Origin: Prorocentrum cordatum | Taxonomy: Eukaryota > Sar > Dinophyceae > Prorocentrales > Prorocentraceae | NCBI GenBank assembly: GCA_963575745.1 | Contig: CAUYUJ010012780.1 | Coordinates: 836,002-900,001, forward strand | Reading direction: 5' to 3' | DNA length: 64,000 bases | Part shown: piece by piece, positions 61,870 through 64,000 of the stretch | Layout: the number at the start of each line of letters is the position of its first letter | How positions within the stretch are numbered: position 1 is the stretch's first letter | Notes under the pieces: model-generated | What the model saw: only the letters and a program-made list of their open reading frames with translations | Told to the model about the DNA's origin: nothing | The model's database searches: none | Made by a program: the position numbers and the translations under genes

Positions 61870-62815
61870 GGTGTGCGAGGAGTCTCGAAGCTGCTTTATT
61901 CCATCCCGCCCCCCCTGTCACCGTGACCGTTCTCCTCCTCTTCCACCTCTTCCTCTGCCTTAGAAGCGCTCCCAGGGCAGTTGCGGTCCTTGCAACGATG
62001 TTCGAGTGGGCATGCTCAGCGCCATGCCTCGAGCTCCCCGCACCAAGAAACATCGCCCTGGTTCCCTCCTGTCTGTTCCCTCTTCCTTCCTTTCCCAAGT
62101 ATCCTACTGTTGCGAATTATGTCTGGTGCCACTTCGACCTTCCTGTACCACCCAGTCGGAATAAGTAGGCGGAAACATGAAGTATGAAGGCGGATCAAAT
62201 ATTTTGGAGTCGGGCCGGTTCGAATAATAACACATACTGCTAACCACATCGATCCTTGAAGTAAGAAGACGCTTGAGCTAGATTGGGATCTGGATCCCCC
62301 CAAAATACTTACTTCCAATGAACAGCGTGTGCGCATGCCCTTACCCTTCAGGCGCGCAAAGGAGGCGTTGCGCTGCGGACGCCTCGACGACAAGGAGGGA
62401 GGGGCAGACGAGCGGGAAGACGTCATGAGGACATCGTAATGGGGGAACGGCCGTGGGCAGGAGTCGGTCAATGCGCGGGCACTGGTCCGCGGAATCAGGC
62501 GCATCCGCATGTTCGTTGTTTCCGCCACCAGCGCGGAGTGAACTCTGGTCACTGCTGATCCTGGAGACAGACTGCCTAAACGCTCGTGAAGTGGGCTCTA
62601 GGCCACAAACGCACGGGCTGCATCGCGCGCTCCTGGGGCGTAGCGCGTGGTTTTCCCCCAGGCCCTGGACGCGTTGCTCGGGATTGAACCTGCATCTGGT
62701 TACCCCGGGAGGCTGCTGGAGGCCTCTTGGGCGATCTGTGAGGCTCTGGAGGCTCGAAGTTGTTCGGTTCGTATGAGTCCACCGTTGTCGCTCTTTCGGG
62801 ATGGGATAGCTTAAG
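61870..62815. other. No supported feature
   Basis: Upstream (minus-strand sense) of the EF-hand pair, where further locus B exons would be expected. Only short open frames without domain or splice support are seen. Confidence 0.4.
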
Positions 62816-63270
62816 AGGGTGAGAAGAGAGGGACCGAGAGAGACAGAGAAGGTTAATGGTGGAGAGGATGAAGAGGAGGGAAATAAGTACGAACACTCCG
62901 CTGGAACACAAAGGTACTCCACCATCCCCCTGCCTCGAGAAAGGAGGGATGATGAGGGAATCACCGAGGCGGGGAGGAGGATGGAGGAGGCAGGAGGGGG
63001 ACTGTACGAGATCGATTGCAAGAGGCAATAACCAGGAAGCGGGAGAGAGGAGGAAGCTACGCACGCGGAGTGTGGAGTAGGGTCGGTCGGATGAGGAAGA
63101 AGCCAGAGGCAAGATGGGCATGGAGGAGGAGGAGGGCGCACGAACGAGAGGCGATGCAAGTGAGCGAGAAAAGAATTTGAGGGGTGGGAGGCCCGAGGAA
63201 GAGAAAAGACAAGGAAGATGAGTAGGAGGAGTGGGAGGGGGAGGAGGAGAGAGGAGGAGGGTGAGCGAGG
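62816..63270. repeat. Purine-rich (G/A) tract
   Basis: GAGAGAGACAGAGAAGG, GGAGGATGGAGGAGGCAGGA and GAGGAGGAGAGAGGAGGAGG words; no fixed period. Confidence 0.7.
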
Positions 63271-63329
63271 GGGAGTGCTTGCACACCTGCGTCTTCGGTT
63301 TGAAGCGTGCAAAAAGTAGCTTGTAGTCT

Positions 63330-63960
63330 CTACGGGGCCGCCTGAGACCTCTGGAATGCCTGTTCGGGTCTCGGGGGGCCTCTGGGCAGCCTCTTGAAGC
63401 AGTGCTGAGCCCTCTTGGGGCGCCTTTCAGGGAATCTGTTCGACCTCTCTTGGGCCTCTGGGCCCTCTTGGGGAGTCCTTTGGTGCCTGCTGGCGGTCTG
63501 CGGGGTCCTCATGGGGCGGAGCCCTCGACATGTCGGTTCGAATTCCCCCCTGGGGCCCTCTTGGGGCCGTCTTGGGCGGTCCTGGGTACTTCTTGGGACA
63601 TCTTGGGGCCCTCTTGGAGACCTCTTGGAACAGCTTGGGGCTGTCTTGGGAGCCTCTTGGGCCGTGTTGGACGCTGTGAAAAATAAAACATATCCCACCA
63701 GCCCTTCGGGCACAGGTGGTCTAACGAGTTCTCCCTTTCCTCGTCAAGAAACCCTCTCCCCTTCGGGGAGGGGTATACCCTCCCCCTCCGCTCCAAGAGG
63801 GCGTCCGATGCTCCAAGATGACCTCCAAAATGGCTCAAGAATGCCGACGATGGTTCGAGATAGCTTCCGACATTCCTCCAAGAGGCCCGACGAGGGCCCC
63901 ATGACGGCCCAATGGGCGCCCAAGACGGCCCAAAAGGGGCCTCAAAACTGCCCCCGAGAG
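63330..63960. repeat. CCAAGAGGCC-type degenerate minisatellite (sites 7 and 8, opposite orientations)
   Basis: From 63330 to 63680 the words run as CTCTTGGGGCCGTCTTGGG (reverse). From 63790 to 63960 they run as CTCCAAGAGGGCGTCC and GCCCAAGACGGCCC (forward). The AT-richer segment 63675-63775 between them holds a small palindrome, CCTCTCCCCTTCGGGGAGGG. Confidence 0.7.
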
Positions 63961-64000
63961 GCACCAAAGACCCGACATACCGTGCACAACCGTGCTACAC

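Noticed and set aside
62655-62705. A possible tRNA T-arm (GGTTCAATCCCGAG on the minus strand)
   Set aside because: The five-base stem does not pair and no acceptor or anticodon arm can be built around it.
63820-63845. A CCAAAATGGCTCAAG sequence resembling the end of the dinoflagellate spliced leader
   Set aside because: The spliced leader has TTTT where this has AAAA, and the segment lies in a CCAAGATGGCC-type repeat that generates such words by chance. No donor follows.

Overview
This window looks like nuclear DNA of a dinoflagellate or a similar protist with a large, GC-rich, repeat-swollen genome. That is inference from four things: short high-GC3 exons separated by introns of one to several kb; at least one GC splice donor (GCAAGT) beside normal GT donors; tandem EF-hand coding exons of a kind common in dinoflagellates; and a non-LTR retrotransposon tail. 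No complete gene, rRNA, tRNA or CRISPR array can be supported. No bacterial-style operon is visible. Long open frames abound only because stop codons are rare in GC-rich DNA and inside repeats, and most were discarded.

Coding signal is mainly on the minus strand, as islands of 60 to 850 bp. The best supported are two EF-hand loci: locus A (10.9-17.4 kb, with EF-hand exons at 16.58-16.95, 15.54-15.63 and 10.94-11.11 kb) and locus B (60.67-61.85 kb, where two exons join in phase to give a clean EF-hand pair). Several dispersed repeats occur in the same relative order around both loci, which suggests an old segmental duplication. Other minus-strand exons of unknown function lie at 2.2, 6.3-6.6, 9.9, 12.7, 17.3, 18.9-19.7, 20.0-20.4, 23.3-23.8, 24.7, 26.9, 27.2, 29.1-31.3, 33.2-33.5, 34.4-35.0, 39.4-39.9, 42.5, 44.4-44.6, 46.5, 48.8, 49.2-49.4, 54.3-54.9 and 58.2-58.4 kb. 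A LINE ORF2 tail lies at 7.4-7.7 kb. One plus-strand exon candidate, at 50.45-50.66 kb, has a strong GTAAGA donor. Several islands switch reading frame inside one exon-like block, often at a run of four G or C. They are therefore either decayed copies or affected by single-base consensus errors.

The rest is repeats. A satellite superfamily sharing the core CTTCGGTGGAGCTCCCTATG forms arrays at 25.0-26.7 kb (89 bp unit), 36.1-38.4 kb (77 bp unit, with a ~590 bp higher-order duplication), 41.2-41.9 kb (~90 bp unit) and a decayed one at 5.7-6.1 kb. The three large arrays end in the same purine-rich tract and single-copy flank, which is the most unusual feature of the window. Other arrays are a 103 bp repeat (43.4-44.1 kb), a 73 bp repeat (28.8-29.1 kb), a ~145 bp repeat (52.6-53.8 kb), a ~22 bp repeat split around an exon (18.0-18.3 and 19.7-20.0 kb) and a degenerate CCAAGAGGCC family at eight or more sites. 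There are also very long simple tracts: GTA/TCG at 31.3-33.0 kb and 40.3-40.8 kb, CTC at 47.2-48.3 kb, GCAC/CA/CG at 55.2-55.4 kb, and GT at 27.9-28.0 kb.
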